From Nocardioides seonyuensis (lineage in GTDB: Bacteria; Actinomycetota; Actinomycetes; Propionibacteriales; Nocardioidaceae): DNA of 64,000 nt. The notes under the pieces were generated by a model, which worked only from the letters and a program-made list of their open reading frames with translations, did not search any database and was not told the origin of the DNA. This document shows positions 26,873 through 35,268 of this stretch, in pieces; the first letter of the stretch is position 1; every line of letters begins with the position of its first letter. Position numbers and translations under genes: made by a program. Location: positions 2,852,001 to 2,916,000 of the forward strand of contig NZ_CP038436.1 in assembly GCF_004683965.1 (NCBI RefSeq), given 5' to 3'.

Positions 26873-28167
26873 GGCTGTTGCGTCCCGGCCGGTCCGCCCA
26901 CGAGCCCTTCGACCAGCCCGGTCCAAGTCGCTGCAAAGCCAGGGAACGTCTTCGAGGTGGTGGCGATGTCCTCGACGAGGACCCCTTCGACCACCGCGCC
27001 CAGGATCACCCCGGCATGGGCCATCCGGTGGTCGGCGTAGGTGTGGAAGACGCCTCCGTGCAGGTCGCCCGGGCGAATCGTCAGGCCGTCGTCGTGTTCC
27101 TCCACGACCGAACCGAGCCCCCCCAGCTCTCGCGCGAGAGCCGCGAGCCGGTCGGTCTCGTGACCCCGGATGTGGGCGACGCCGCGCAGGTGGGAGGGCG
27201 AGTCGGCCAAGGCGCACAGCGCGGCGATCGCCGGCGTCAGCTCGCCGATGTCGTGCAGGTCGAGGTCGATGCCGTGCAGCTCGGCCGTGCCCGTGACGGT
27301 CAGTCCTCGGTCGTCGAGCACGACGTCGGCCCCCATGAGGGCGAGGACCTCGCGCAGTGCATCGCCGGGTTGGGTGGTGTGCCGAGGCCAGTCGCTCACC
27401 GTGACACGGCCGCCGGTGGCGGCGGCGAGGGCGAGGAAGGGCGCCGCGTTGGACAGGTCGGGCTCGATGACGTGGTCGACCGCGCGCAGCACCCCGGGAG
27501 CCACCGCCCACCGGTTGGCGTCGCTGTCGTCGACGTCGACGCCGTGCTCGCGGAGCATCGCCACGGTCATGTCGATGTGGGGGAGCGACGGCACCGGCTT
27601 GCCGACGTGCCTCACGTCGACGCCGTGCTCGAAACGGGCGCCGGCGAGGAGCAGCGCCGAGACAAACTGGGAGGACGCGCTTGCGTCGATCGTGACGGTG
27701 CCGCCGGGGACCGAGCCGGATCCGCGCACGGTGAAGGGGAGCGCTCCGCGGCCGCCGTCGTCGAAACGGATGCCGAGGGCGGCCAGCGCGGCGAGCATCG
27801 GGCCGACTGGTCGGTTGCGCATGTGGGGGTCGCCGTCGAAGGCCACCGTGCCCTCGGACAGCCCGGCGACCGGGGGAACGAAGCGCATCACGGTGCCCGC
27901 GAGCCCGCAGTCGACCTTGGCGTCGGAGGTCCAGGGACTCGGCGTGACGCGCCAGTCACCCTCGACCACGTCGACGTGCGTGCCCAAGGCGGTGAGCGCA
28001 CCCGCCATCAGGTCGGTGTCGCGCGATCGGAGCGGGCGCCGAACGACGCTGGGCCCGTCGGAGAGTGCGGCGAGGAGGAGAGCCCGGTTGGTGAGGGACT
28101 TGCTGCCAGGAAGGCTGACCGCCCGGTCGACGGGCGAGGTGGGGCGGGGTGCTGCGTAGTGCTCCAT
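26869..28167 (-). CDS. aroA: 3-phosphoshikimate 1-carboxyvinyltransferase (EPSP synthase)
   Basis: EPSP synthase, the sixth step of the shikimate pathway, joining shikimate-3-phosphate and phosphoenolpyruvate. The 432-residue protein has the substrate-binding [17 protein letters not shown], the glycine-rich [15 protein letters not shown] (in which the usual NAGTA/T loop reads GLAGT) and the later [10 protein letters not shown]. It is coupled to the upstream DoxX gene (one-base overlap) and the downstream rsgA (four-base overlap), so these three form an operon. Confidence 0.95.
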   Translation of the reverse strand: MEHYAAPRPTSPVDRAVSLPGSKSLTNRALLLAALSDGPSVVRRPLRSRDTDLMAGALTALGTHVDVVEGDWRVTPSPWTSDAKVDCGLAGTVMRFVPPVAGLSEGTVAFDGDPHMRNRPVGPMLAALAALGIRFDDGGRGALPFTVRGSGSVPGGTVTIDASASSQFVSALLLAGARFEHGVDVRHVGKPVPSLPHIDMTVAMLREHGVDVDDSDANRWAVAPGVLRAVDHVIEPDLSNAAPFLALAAATGGRVTVSDWPRHTTQPGDALREVLALMGADVVLDDRGLTVTGTAELHGIDLDLHDIGELTPAIAALCALADSPSHLRGVAHIRGHETDRLAALARELGGLGSVVEEHDDGLTIRPGDLHGGVFHTYADHRMAHAGVILGAVVEGVLVEDIATTSKTFPGFAATWTGLVEGLVGGPAGTQQP

Positions 28168-28697
28168 CAGGTCAGCTGCGCGCGAGCCAGCTTGGCCTCG
28201 CGGCGGGCGTCCTTGGCGAGCTGGCGGGCCTCACGACGGACGTCACCTGCAGCGCGGCGGGCACGCCAGGCCATCCCCGGCTTGCCGTCGGTGTCGACCG
28301 CGGCGAGGAGCAGGCCGCCCAGGACGGAGACGTTCTTGAAGAAGTGGAGCTTCTGCTGGCTACGGGTGGCGGGGTCGCTCTCCTCCCAGAACCGGTGGCC
28401 CGCAGCCGTGGTCGGGACGAGGGACGCCGCCAGCACGGCAGCGCTCAGGCGCGGGGCGCGACCCGTCGCGAGCGCCGCGGCACCGGCCAGCTGGGCCGCG
28501 GCGTTGAGCCGGACCAGGGTGACCGCGTCGGTGGGGATCGGAGCGCCCGGCATGGCGCGCTGGGCCATGGGGACCACCTTGTCGGTGACCGGCTTGGCGC
28601 GGGCGGCGGACGCCTGGGCGTTCTTGAGCGCATTGACTGCGCCGACCACGAAGAGGGAGGAGAGCATCGGACGAGCGAGCAGGCGCGTGATGGTCAT
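28167..28697 (-). CDS. DoxX family membrane protein
   Basis: A 176-residue protein with the DoxX N-terminal pattern ([19 protein letters not shown]) and about four hydrophobic segments, the last ending near residue 138. A basic, helical C-terminal tail ([19 protein letters not shown]) follows. DoxX proteins are poorly understood; some act in thiol-redox complexes. The stop codon shares a base with the aroA ATG. Confidence 0.85.
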   Translation of the reverse strand: MTITRLLARPMLSSLFVVGAVNALKNAQASAARAKPVTDKVVPMAQRAMPGAPIPTDAVTLVRLNAAAQLAGAAALATGRAPRLSAAVLAASLVPTTAAGHRFWEESDPATRSQQKLHFFKNVSVLGGLLLAAVDTDGKPGMAWRARRAAGDVRREARQLAKDARREAKLARAQLT

Positions 28698-28745
28698 GTC
28701 ACTTGTCTACACGATGGCGCCGACCGCCTGAAGGTCTCGCCCGGA

Positions 28746-30611
28746 TCACGGAGCAGCGGTGGGGGCCGGGAGGACCCACTGACCAGCGTTGTTGTCGTCG
28801 CGCTCCTCGTTCGGGACGGCAGCCACCTCTGCGGTGATCGTGCCGCCCTGCGGGGCCGTCACGTACAGAGTCACGTCGTAGGGGCTGGTGTCGAAGCTGC
28901 ACGTGACGGTGACGACACGGCGGTCACGAACCGGTGGGGTGCAGCCCGAGGACTCGAGAGCTTCCATCCTCGCGACGTCCTCTCCTGTGAAGGTGAGCAC
29001 ACCCGTCATGTCGGCGGGGAGCCCCTGGACCCTGGCCACGAGCTCGTACTGGTTGGGCCCGGCCAGCAGCGGATCGCTGAGGGTGAGCGCGAGGTCGACA
29101 GGCGTCGGAGTACCCGTCGGTGTCACCGTGGGCTCGTCGGTGGGAGACGCGGTCGGGTCGTCGGTGGGGGGCACCGAGGGTTCGTCGGTCGGGGAATCAG
29201 TGGGCTCGCTCGTCGGGGACCCGGTGGGGCTGGTGCTCGGTTCCAGCGTCGGCGTCGGCGTGACCGGCGGCGTGACAGGCGGCGTGACGACGGGCGTCGG
29301 GGGGACGGGGGGAGTCACCGTCGGCGTCGGCGGGACCGGGGGCGAAGCGGTCGGCGTCGCGGTCGGGATGCTCGTCGGGGTGCCGGTCGGCGTCGCGGTG
29401 GGAGTCGCCGTCGGGGAGGAGGTCGGAGTCGCCGTGGGTGTCGGCGTCGGAACAGCCTCGGTCGTCTCCACAGGTGTCGGCACGGGAACCGGAGGCTCCG
29501 TCGTCACCGGCGCGGGGATGGTGTCGGTGGCGGGGAGGGCCACGACCACGGGGGCCGTGGCCGCCTGGACGCGAGGATCGGCCGCCCGCTCCTTCGTGGT
29601 CTCCGGCTCGACACCGGCGACAGCCGCCGAGCTGGAAGGCACGAGGCTGGGTGCGGCGGTGGGGTCCGAAGGCAGGGGAGCGGTCCCTCCGCCTGCGATG
29701 ACCGCGACCGCGCCCACCACCGCGACGCTGCTGGCCACCCCGGCCACGGCGGAGGTGGCGGCGTTCTGGACGACGAGATCCCGCAGCCTTCCCAGCACGA
29801 GCGCGACGCCGACCGGCGCGGACGTCGAGACCGATGCCACGTAGGCGGTCGCGACGCCACCGAGGAGCAGCGGCGCGAGGATGGCGGAGAGGTTGGAGTT
29901 GACCTCGGTCAGCTCCAGGTAGACCGCGGTGCAGGGGCGGCACTCCTGCAGGTGTGCCTCCACCTTGGCTGCATCCCGCCGCGCGATCGCGTTGCGGACG
30001 TAGGCACCGAGCTGCTGGTGCGTCCACCGGCAGGTGTCGTCCTCGAGCTCCGCGGCGTGCTGGCTCAAGAAGGCCTGCCGCAGCCCCTCGCGGGCCCGGT
30101 AGGCCAGCGCCGAGACGGAGTTGGCGCTCATCCCGAGCAGAGGCGCGATGTCGGCCGGCTTGCTGCCCTCGACCTCGGTGTGCCACAGGACGAGCTGCCA
30201 GCGCTCGGGGAGGGAGGCGAAGGCCTTGGCCGCAGCGGCGTTCTCGAAGCCCTCGACCGCGGTGTCGCGGAAGGGCACACCGGGGTCGAAGGCCTCCATG
30301 TCGTCGGTGGTGTGGAGCCTGGACCCGGCTCGCAGGCGGTCGACGCGGAGTCGCCGTACGGCGGTCAGCAGGTAGGCACGGAAGGCCACGTCGGGTCCGC
30401 CGCCACGTTGGAGGACGGTGAGCACCTTGACGAACGCCTCGGACACGAGATCCTCGGCATCACCGGCGGAGACCAGCTGGCGAGCCAGCCGACGCGCTGC
30501 TTCCGCGTGCCGTTCGAACAGCGTGCCGTAGGCCTCGACGTCGCCGCCCCGCACGGCGGAGATCAGCTCAGCGTCGCTGAGGGTCTCCGGGCTCGTGCTG
30601 AGAGCGGTCAT
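28746..30611 (-). CDS. ECF sigma factor fused to zinc finger, membrane helices, PT-rich stalk and C-terminal domain
   Basis: A 621-residue fusion. Residues 30-97 form sigma region 2 (DAEDLVSEAFVKVL) and 128-182 form region 4 (LPERWQLVLWHTEVEGSKPA). A zinc-finger-like HLQECRPC at 220-227 has the H-x3-C-x2-C spacing of anti-sigma factors. Hydrophobic segments lie near 241-262 and 282-307. A Pro/Thr-rich stalk of about 140 residues (366-504) follows, and then a beta-rich domain with two cysteines (Cys557 and Cys571). The layout puts the sigma part inside and the C-terminus outside the cell. Actinobacterial sigma/anti-sigma fusions are known, so a membrane-tethered sigma factor released by an external signal is a reasonable inference. 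The ATG at 30611 is preferred to one seven codons earlier. Confidence 0.82.
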   Translation of the reverse strand: MTALSTSPETLSDAELISAVRGGDVEAYGTLFERHAEAARRLARQLVSAGDAEDLVSEAFVKVLTVLQRGGGPDVAFRAYLLTAVRRLRVDRLRAGSRLHTTDDMEAFDPGVPFRDTAVEGFENAAAAKAFASLPERWQLVLWHTEVEGSKPADIAPLLGMSANSVSALAYRAREGLRQAFLSQHAAELEDDTCRWTHQQLGAYVRNAIARRDAAKVEAHLQECRPCTAVYLELTEVNSNLSAILAPLLLGGVATAYVASVSTSAPVGVALVLGRLRDLVVQNAATSAVAGVASSVAVVGAVAVIAGGGTAPLPSDPTAAPSLVPSSSAAVAGVEPETTKERAADPRVQAATAPVVVALPATDTIPAPVTTEPPVPVPTPVETTEAVPTPTPTATPTSSPTATPTATPTGTPTSIPTATPTASPPVPPTPTVTPPVPPTPVVTPPVTPPVTPTPTLEPSTSPTGSPTSEPTDSPTDEPSVPPTDDPTASPTDEPTVTPTGTPTPVDLALTLSDPLLAGPNQYELVARVQGLPADMTGVLTFTGEDVARMEALESSGCTPPVRDRRVVTVTCSFDTSPYDVTLYVTAPQGGTITAEVAAVPNEERDDNNAGQWVLPAPTAAP

Positions 30612-30787
30612 CGCCTGTCCGTCGATTCGCATCGGGGTGGAGGCAGAACCGTGCCTCCGAGACTAGGAACTGTAACTCCCAGGGCGTTCCTTCTGCTCTT
30701 CTTCGAGAAATCTTTGCTTTCATTCCACGTCATGGGATCGCCGCCGGGTCGTTCCACCTGAGTCACGACACGAGGGAGGAGCAGCCG
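30612..30787. promoter_or_regulatory. Divergent promoter region with an AT-rich patch
   Basis: This 176-base gap separates the sigma-fusion gene (leftward) and the GGDEF-like gene (rightward). Bases about 30661-30735 are the most AT-rich stretch in the window. On the minus strand a GGAAC is followed after 15 bases by GTT, and a GGAAT occurs at the right end. These resemble -35 and -10 parts of ECF-type promoters, so autoregulation is possible, but I cannot fix a start site. Confidence 0.4.
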
Positions 30788-31543
30788 GTGGGCATCTTTG
30801 CCTCGCGAGCGCGTCGCGCCACGGCTGCATGTGTCCGGGCCAGGACGTCGATCGTCGAGGAGCAGGTCGCCGACGAGCAGACGGGGCTGCCACGTCGCCT
30901 CGAGGTCGTGGGGGAGGCCCTCCTCGCGGGCTCTGACCCGGTCCTCGCGTGCAGCGTCGTGGGGCGCGACCTGGCCCGTGACGGGCTGTCGGCCGAGGAG
31001 GCCATCGAGGCGCTCCGGGCCACCTGGTGGGCGGTCCGCGGGTGCGATCCGGACTTCGGCGCCGTGGCGGCTCTCATGGTGGCGTGGAGCGACACCACGC
31101 TCGGCTACCTCCACCAGCTCTCGTGCGTCGACCCGATGACGGGACTGGCCAGCCAGGCCCACCTCCGCAGCCGCCTGACCGACCTCTACCGCGCCCGGGT
31201 CCGTCCCAACGACACCCACGCCCTGGTGGTGGCCGAGCTGCCCGATGACGATGCCGACCCGTCCGAGGAGGTCGGGGACCACTTCACCCGGGCGATGCGC
31301 GTCACCCGCATGGGTGAGTGCGCACGCACGGTCTTCGTGCGAGACGAGATGGTCGCGCGTCTCGGGGCCGTCCGCGTCGGGATGCTCGTGGAGCGCGACG
31401 AGAGGCTGGGCCGCCGTGTGAAGGTGCTTCGCACCCTGCTCGCCAGCATCGACCCGCAGGTCAGCTCCCGGGTATGGATCGAGGGCCTGCCCGGCAGCAA
31501 CGACACGGCTGCCGTGCTGCTCGACGAGCTCGCTCGCCGCTGA
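30788..31543 (+). CDS. GGDEF-like (degenerate) protein
   Basis: A 251-residue protein. Residues about 115-131 read VDPMTGLASQAHLRSRL, the characteristic opening of a GGDEF (diguanylate cyclase) domain. The rest keeps the right length, but no GG[D/E]EF active-site motif is visible; the corresponding region reads RMGECARTVFV. It is therefore unlikely to make cyclic-di-GMP and could be a sensor or scaffold. The N-terminal 100 residues are helical. The GTG at 30788 has GGAGGAG upstream. Confidence 0.65.
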   Translation: MGIFASRARRATAACVRARTSIVEEQVADEQTGLPRRLEVVGEALLAGSDPVLACSVVGRDLARDGLSAEEAIEALRATWWAVRGCDPDFGAVAALMVAWSDTTLGYLHQLSCVDPMTGLASQAHLRSRLTDLYRARVRPNDTHALVVAELPDDDADPSEEVGDHFTRAMRVTRMGECARTVFVRDEMVARLGAVRVGMLVERDERLGRRVKVLRTLLASIDPQVSSRVWIEGLPGSNDTAAVLLDELARR

Positions 31544-31569
31544 GCGTCGGCCCGCTGTCCAGCACGCCC

Positions 31570-31575
31570 TAGGGT
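31570..31575 (+). promoter_or_regulatory. -10 element for a leaderless SRAP transcript
   Basis: TAGGGT sits six bases before the ATG at 31582, with no ribosome site between. The spacing would place the transcription start on or beside the start codon. Confidence 0.5.
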
Positions 31576-31581
31576 GGGGCC

Positions 31582-32346
31582 ATGTGCGGTCGTTACGCCT
31601 CCTCACGCAAGCCCGAGGACCTCGTCGAGGAGTTCGAGGTCGTCGAGAACCGCGTGCCGGCACCCTTGGCCGCCGACTACAACGTGGCGCCCACCAAGGA
31701 GGTCTACGCGGTTCTCGAGCGACCGGCGCGGCCGGCGTCCGAGGAGACTGAGGCCCGTGAGGCGGAGCGCCAGCTCCGGGTGCTGACGTGGGGCCTGGTG
31801 CCGTCGTGGGCCAAGGAGGCGTCCATCGGCAACCGCATGATCAACGCGCGCGTCGAGACCGTCGGCGAGAAGCCTGCCTACAAGCGCGCCTTCGCAGCGC
31901 GCCGCTGCCTGCTCCCGGCCGACGGCTACTACGAGTGGTACCCCACCGAGCGGACCAACGCGAAGGGCAAACCGGTCAAGCAGCCGTTCTTCATCCGCCC
32001 GCGGGACGGCACTGTCCTGGCGATGGCGGGCCTCTACGAGATCTGGCGCGATCCCGCCAGGGCCGACGACGACCCGGACCGCTTCCGTTGGACCTGTACG
32101 GTCCTCACCACCGAGGCAGAGGACTCGCTCGGCCACATCCACGACCGGATGCCGATGATGGTCGAGCGCGAGCGCTGGGACGAGTGGCTCGATCCCTCCG
32201 TCCCGGGCCAGTCCTCCTTGCTCGTCCCCGCGTCCCCCGGGACGCTGGAGGCATACCCGGTGACGACGTTGGTGAGCAACGTCCGCAACAACGGTCGCGA
32301 GCTGCTCGAGCCGCTACCGCTGGAGGACCAGGAGGAGCTGCCGTGA
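31582..32346 (+). CDS. SOS-response-associated peptidase (SRAP/YedK/HMCES family)
   Basis: A 254-residue SRAP protein. Family members form a stable thiazolidine crosslink between Cys2 and abasic sites in single-stranded DNA, protecting them during replication. Cys2 is present (MCGRYASS), as are the conserved Asn in YNVAPT, Glu in ADGYYEWY and the C-terminal HDRMPMM. The length is normal. It overlaps the downstream hydrolase gene by four bases, so the two are coupled. Confidence 0.93.
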   Translation: MCGRYASSRKPEDLVEEFEVVENRVPAPLAADYNVAPTKEVYAVLERPARPASEETEAREAERQLRVLTWGLVPSWAKEASIGNRMINARVETVGEKPAYKRAFAARRCLLPADGYYEWYPTERTNAKGKPVKQPFFIRPRDGTVLAMAGLYEIWRDPARADDDPDRFRWTCTVLTTEAEDSLGHIHDRMPMMVERERWDEWLDPSVPGQSSLLVPASPGTLEAYPVTTLVSNVRNNGRELLEPLPLEDQEELP

Positions 32347-33005
32347 AGCAGGCGGTCGTGCGCTCCGTCGAGACGCCCCAGGGTGAGGGGCGGATGCACA
32401 CGCGCCGGGCACGGCGGCCGATCGTCACCCTGCTGCTGAGCCACGGCGCAGGCGGTGGGGTCGAGGCCCGCGACCTGTGGGCGCTGGCCGATGCGCTGCC
32501 GGCGCAGGGGGTCTCGGTGGCGCTCTTCGAGCAGCCGTGGCGCGTGGCCGGCCGCAAGGTCGCCACCGCGCCGGCGACCCTGGACGCCGCCTTGACGTGC
32601 GCCGCCGACGCGATGCGCGTCCGCACGCCTCTCGTGGTCGGTGGGCGTTCGGCCGGAGCCAGGTCTGCCGCCCGTACGGCGCGCCGCCTCGGCGCCACCG
32701 GCTGCCTCGCCCTGTCCTTCCCCCTGCACCCGCCCGGGCGGCCCGACCAGTCCCGGCTGCCGGAGCTGAAGGCGGTCGGGCTGCCGACCCTGGTGATCCA
32801 GGGCGAGTCCGATCCGATGGGTCGTCCCGAGGAGTTCCCCGGGGACCTCGACCACGTGGACCTGTGCGTGGTGCCGGGCGCCGACCACGGGCTGAAGGTG
32901 CCCGCGCGAGGGCCCGTCACCCAGCAGGACGCTCTCGGCATCGTCGTGGAATCCACGCTGGAGTGGCTGGTTCGCGAGGTCGTCGGGAATCCCTCCGCGC
33001 GCTGA
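32343..33005 (+). CDS. Alpha/beta hydrolase of the dienelactone-hydrolase/TEX30 type
   Basis: A 220-residue alpha/beta hydrolase. It has an HGAGGG oxyanion-type turn, the nucleophile elbow [11 protein letters not shown] (Ser in G-x-S-x-G), an acid candidate in QGESDPMG and His in GADHGLKV. The profile matches the KANL3/TEX30-like family, whose substrates are unknown. The GTG overlaps the SRAP stop. The last third of the gene carries a GGAAT...GTT promoter-like pair reading toward sigR. Confidence 0.8.
   Translation: MKQAVVRSVETPQGEGRMHTRRARRPIVTLLLSHGAGGGVEARDLWALADALPAQGVSVALFEQPWRVAGRKVATAPATLDAALTCAADAMRVRTPLVVGGRSAGARSAARTARRLGATGCLALSFPLHPPGRPDQSRLPELKAVGLPTLVIQGESDPMGRPEEFPGDLDHVDLCVVPGADHGLKVPARGPVTQQDALGIVVESTLEWLVREVVGNPSAR
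32948..32972 (+). promoter_or_regulatory. Candidate SigR-type promoter, distal
   Basis: GGAAT at 32948-32952 and GTT at 32970-32972 are 17 bases apart. SigR/SigH promoters use GGAAT (or GGAAY) and GTT with about 16-19 bases between. It lies inside the hydrolase gene and points to sigR. It is weaker evidence than the proximal site, since chance matches occur. Confidence 0.4.
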
Positions 33006-33011
33006 GGTGTT
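32986..33011 (+). promoter_or_regulatory. Candidate SigR-type promoter of sigR-rsrA, proximal
   Basis: GGAAT at 32986-32990 and GTT at 33009-33011 are separated by 18 bases, the exact Streptomyces SigR consensus spacing. It would start transcription about 95 bases before the sigR ATG and give autoregulation, as in the Streptomyces and Mycobacterium systems. A separate TAGTGT at 33099-33104 might give a basal, near-leaderless transcript. Confidence 0.65.
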
Positions 33012-33112
33012 CCCCCCGTGTGCCTGCCTTGCTCGAACACCCGACGCGGAGCCCGGACGCTCTCGGCTCGACGACGCCGCAGGGCGCTCGACCGGCGGTA
33101 GTGTGGGTGGCG

Positions 33113-33739
33113 ATGAATGACTCAGTGGACCCCGACGCGCTGCTGCGCGAAGAGACCGACGAGGAGCGCTCGGCACGCTTCGAGCGTGACGCGCTGCCGT
33201 TCCTCGACCAGCTGTACGGCGCTGCGATGCGTATGACCCGCAATCCCGCGGACGCCGAGGACCTGGTGCAGGAGACCTTCGCGAAGGCCTACTCGGCCTT
33301 CCACCAGTTCCGGCCGGGCACCAACCTCAAGGCCTGGCTGTACCGGATCCTGACCAACACCTACATCAACAACTACCGCAAGAAGCAGCGCCAGCCCCAG
33401 CAGTCGATGTCCGAGGACGTCGAGGACTGGCAGCTGGCTCGCGCGGAGTCCCACACCTCGACCGGGCTGCGTTCCGCCGAGACGGAGGCCCTGGAGCGCC
33501 TGCCCGACTCGGAGGTCAAGGACGCCCTCCAGCGGCTGCCCGAGGAGTTCCGTCTCGCGGTCTACCTGGCCGACGTCGAGGGATTCCCCTACAAGGAGAT
33601 CGCCGAGATCATGGACACTCCCATCGGCACCGTGATGTCCCGCCTTCACCGTGGCCGGCGCCAGCTGCGCGACATGCTGTCCGACTACGTCCACGGCAAC
33701 CACCTCCTGCCGGTGGGGACCGACGGAGGTAAGTCATGA
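33113..33739 (+). CDS. sigR: Redox-stress ECF sigma factor SigR/SigH type
   Basis: A 208-residue ECF sigma factor of the SigR (Streptomyces)/SigH (Mycobacterium) type, which directs thiol-oxidative and heat stress genes. Region 2 includes [20 protein letters not shown], and region 4 includes [19 protein letters not shown]. The ATG at 33113 is chosen; an upstream GTG is possible. It overlaps the downstream anti-sigma gene by four bases (ATGA), which fits stoichiometric coupling with RsrA. Confidence 0.93.
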   Translation: MNDSVDPDALLREETDEERSARFERDALPFLDQLYGAAMRMTRNPADAEDLVQETFAKAYSAFHQFRPGTNLKAWLYRILTNTYINNYRKKQRQPQQSMSEDVEDWQLARAESHTSTGLRSAETEALERLPDSEVKDALQRLPEEFRLAVYLADVEGFPYKEIAEIMDTPIGTVMSRLHRGRRQLRDMLSDYVHGNHLLPVGTDGGKS

Positions 33740-34032
33740 GTCCGGAGAGCCCCGACATGCAACCGGGCGGCGAGATGCAGCACAGCAGCGAGGAGTGCGC
33801 CGACTACCTCGAGCGCATCGTCTACTTCCTCGACAACGAGCTCGACGAGGCCGACTGCGTCGTCGTCCAGACGCACCTTCGCGAGTGCGGTCCCTGCCTG
33901 GAGCGCTTCGACCTCCAGCGCACCGTCAAGGAGGTCGTGGCGAGGTCCTGCCACGAGACGGCGCCCGAAGCCCTGCGCGACAGGGTCCGGCTACGTATCC
34001 GCGAGGTGCAGGTCCAGATCCGCGAAACCTGA
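33736..34032 (+). CDS. rsrA: Zinc-binding redox anti-sigma factor RsrA/RshA
   Basis: A 98-residue ZAS-family anti-sigma factor. Zinc ligands Cys21, His47, Cys51 and Cys54 have the same mutual spacing as those of Streptomyces RsrA. Under disulfide stress the cysteines oxidise, zinc leaves and SigR is freed. It starts within the sigR stop. Mycothiol dependence is expected in this lineage but not shown here. Confidence 0.93.
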   Translation: MSPESPDMQPGGEMQHSSEECADYLERIVYFLDNELDEADCVVVQTHLRECGPCLERFDLQRTVKEVVARSCHETAPEALRDRVRLRIREVQVQIRET

Positions 34033-34131
34033 AGACGTCCACGAGATTGGCGCGGGCCGTCTCGGTTTGCGACAATGGGCGGCACGCCCTGAACGGGCAA
34101 CCACCAGGGCAACACGATCGAGGAGTTCATC

Positions 34132-34206
34132 ATGGGCAAGACCGGACGCAAGCGCCGCGCTCGCAAGAAGAAGGGCGCGAACCACGGCAAGCGCCCCAAC
34201 GCCTGA
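34132..34206 (+). CDS. Small basic ribosomal protein, bL37-like (24 residues)
   Basis: A 24-codon gene whose product (MGKTGRKRRARKKKG, then ANHGKRPNA) is almost wholly basic. It resembles the actinobacterial large-subunit protein bL37 described from the Mycobacterium smegmatis ribosome, as I recall it. The ATG at 34132 has GGAG eight bases upstream, and a strong terminator hairpin follows. Placement after sigR-rsrA is worth noting, because the mycobacterial gene is, as I recall, in the same neighbourhood. Too short for routine gene calling. Confidence 0.8.
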   Translation: MGKTGRKRRARKKKGANHGKRPNA

Positions 34207-34230
34207 GCGCACACGACACCACGTCGTAGA

Positions 34231-34262
34231 CACGGACCCCCGGCCTCGGCCGGGGGTCCGTG
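34231..34262 (+). terminator. Strong hairpin terminator after the bL37-like gene
   Basis: A 15-base arm CACGGACCCCCGGCC is matched perfectly by its complement after a two-base loop. There is no long T tract, as is common in actinobacteria. It lies between the bL37-like gene and the convergent thioesterase gene and may serve both. Confidence 0.8.
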
Positions 34263-34284
34263 TGCATTCTGTCCGCGTGCTGCC

Positions 34285-34659
34285 TCAGCCGACGCGTGAC
34301 ATGAAGCGGTCAGCGTCGACCACGACCCGCGTCACCTCGCCGGCGGCGACCACCTTGCCGTCGGCGGTGTGCCGCGCCGAGACGGTGAACCGGTGCAGGC
34401 GACCGTCGACGTACGACGACGAGGCGCTGACCTCGACCTCGGCTCCGACCGGGCTGGCAGCCAGGTGCTCCAGGCTCACCCGGGTGCCCACGCTGGTGCT
34501 CCCGTCTGCGAGGGCCGACTCGATCGCCGCGCACGTCGCGGCCTCGCACCAGGCGAGCAGCCGGGGGGTGCCCAGCACGGGCAGGGCCCCGCTGCCGACC
34601 GCGATCGCGGTGTCGGTGTCGGTGACGGTGAAGGTGAGCGCGGCGGCCAGATCGGGCAT
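34285..34659 (-). CDS. Hot-dog thioesterase, FlK-like
   Basis: A 124-residue hot-dog-fold protein with TPRLLAWCEAATCAAIE, then SVGTRVSLEHLAASPVGAEV and HRFTVSARHTADGKVVAAG. The length and segments fit the fluoroacetyl-CoA thioesterase FlK-like family of single-domain thioesterases. The substrate cannot be inferred. The first ATG is used. It converges with the bL37-like gene across the terminator. Confidence 0.75.
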   Translation of the reverse strand: MPDLAAALTFTVTDTDTAIAVGSGALPVLGTPRLLAWCEAATCAAIESALADGSTSVGTRVSLEHLAASPVGAEVEVSASSSYVDGRLHRFTVSARHTADGKVVAAGEVTRVVVDADRFMSRVG

Positions 34660-34749
34660 GGTGGCAAGGCAACCATCACCGGTCGCGGACGTCTACCAGG
34701 TGTGACCATCGACCTGACGAGCAGCCGCTCGAGGAACGTGAGGAGCAGC

Positions 34750-35268
34750 GTGACCCGCAGCCGCGCCCACGACGGCGCCGTCGACATCGCCGAGCTCTAT
34801 GCCGCCCACCGGCTCTCGCTCGTGCGGCTGGCCATCCTGCTGGTGGACGACCTCGCCTCGGCCGAGGACGTCGTCCAGGACGCGTTCACCGCCCTCACGC
34901 GGCGCCGCGGGGCGATGGACGACCCGTCCAAGGCCCTTGGCTATCTCCGGGTGTCCGTGGTCAACGCCTCGCGGTCGGCGCTGCGGCGCCGGCGCACCGC
35001 TCGTGCCTACGTGCCGCCCCAGGAGGTCGGGCCGGCCACTCCCGAGGACCGCTTCGTGGTGGCGGAGGAGCACCGCGAGGTCGTGGCCGCCCTGCGCGAG
35101 CTGGCCCCGCGCCAGCGCGAGGTCGTGGTGCTGCGCTACTGGTCCGGCCTCTCCGAGGCGGAGATCGCCACCACCCTCGACATCAGCCGCGGCACCGTGA
35201 AGTCCACGGCCAGCCGCGCGCTCGCAGCCCTCGAGCGAGCCCTGGACCGACAGGAGGACGTGCGATGA
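34750..35268 (+). CDS. ECF sigma factor (SigE-like family)
   Basis: A 172-residue ECF sigma factor. Region 2 (AELYAAHRLSLVRLAILLVD, then AEDVVQDAFTALT) and region 4 (LAPRQREVVVLRYWSGLSEAE, given here in part) are both complete. The GTG at 34750 has AGGAG five bases upstream; two other in-frame GTGs lie further 5'. It overlaps the downstream membrane protein gene by four bases. It differs clearly from sigR and the sigma fusion. Confidence 0.86.
   Translation: MTRSRAHDGAVDIAELYAAHRLSLVRLAILLVDDLASAEDVVQDAFTALTRRRGAMDDPSKALGYLRVSVVNASRSALRRRRTARAYVPPQEVGPATPEDRFVVAEEHREVVAALRELAPRQREVVVLRYWSGLSEAEIATTLDISRGTVKSTASRALAALERALDRQEDVR

Noticed and set aside
28990..29560. Tandem DNA repeat in the Pro/Thr stalk as a regulatory or mobile element
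   Set aside because: The repetition follows the codons for Pro and Thr within one open frame, so coding explains it.
28149..30761. An 870-residue open frame opposite aroA, DoxX and the sigma fusion
   Set aside because: It lies antisense to coding sequence, with low-complexity Gly/Arg content mirroring the Pro/Thr stalk.
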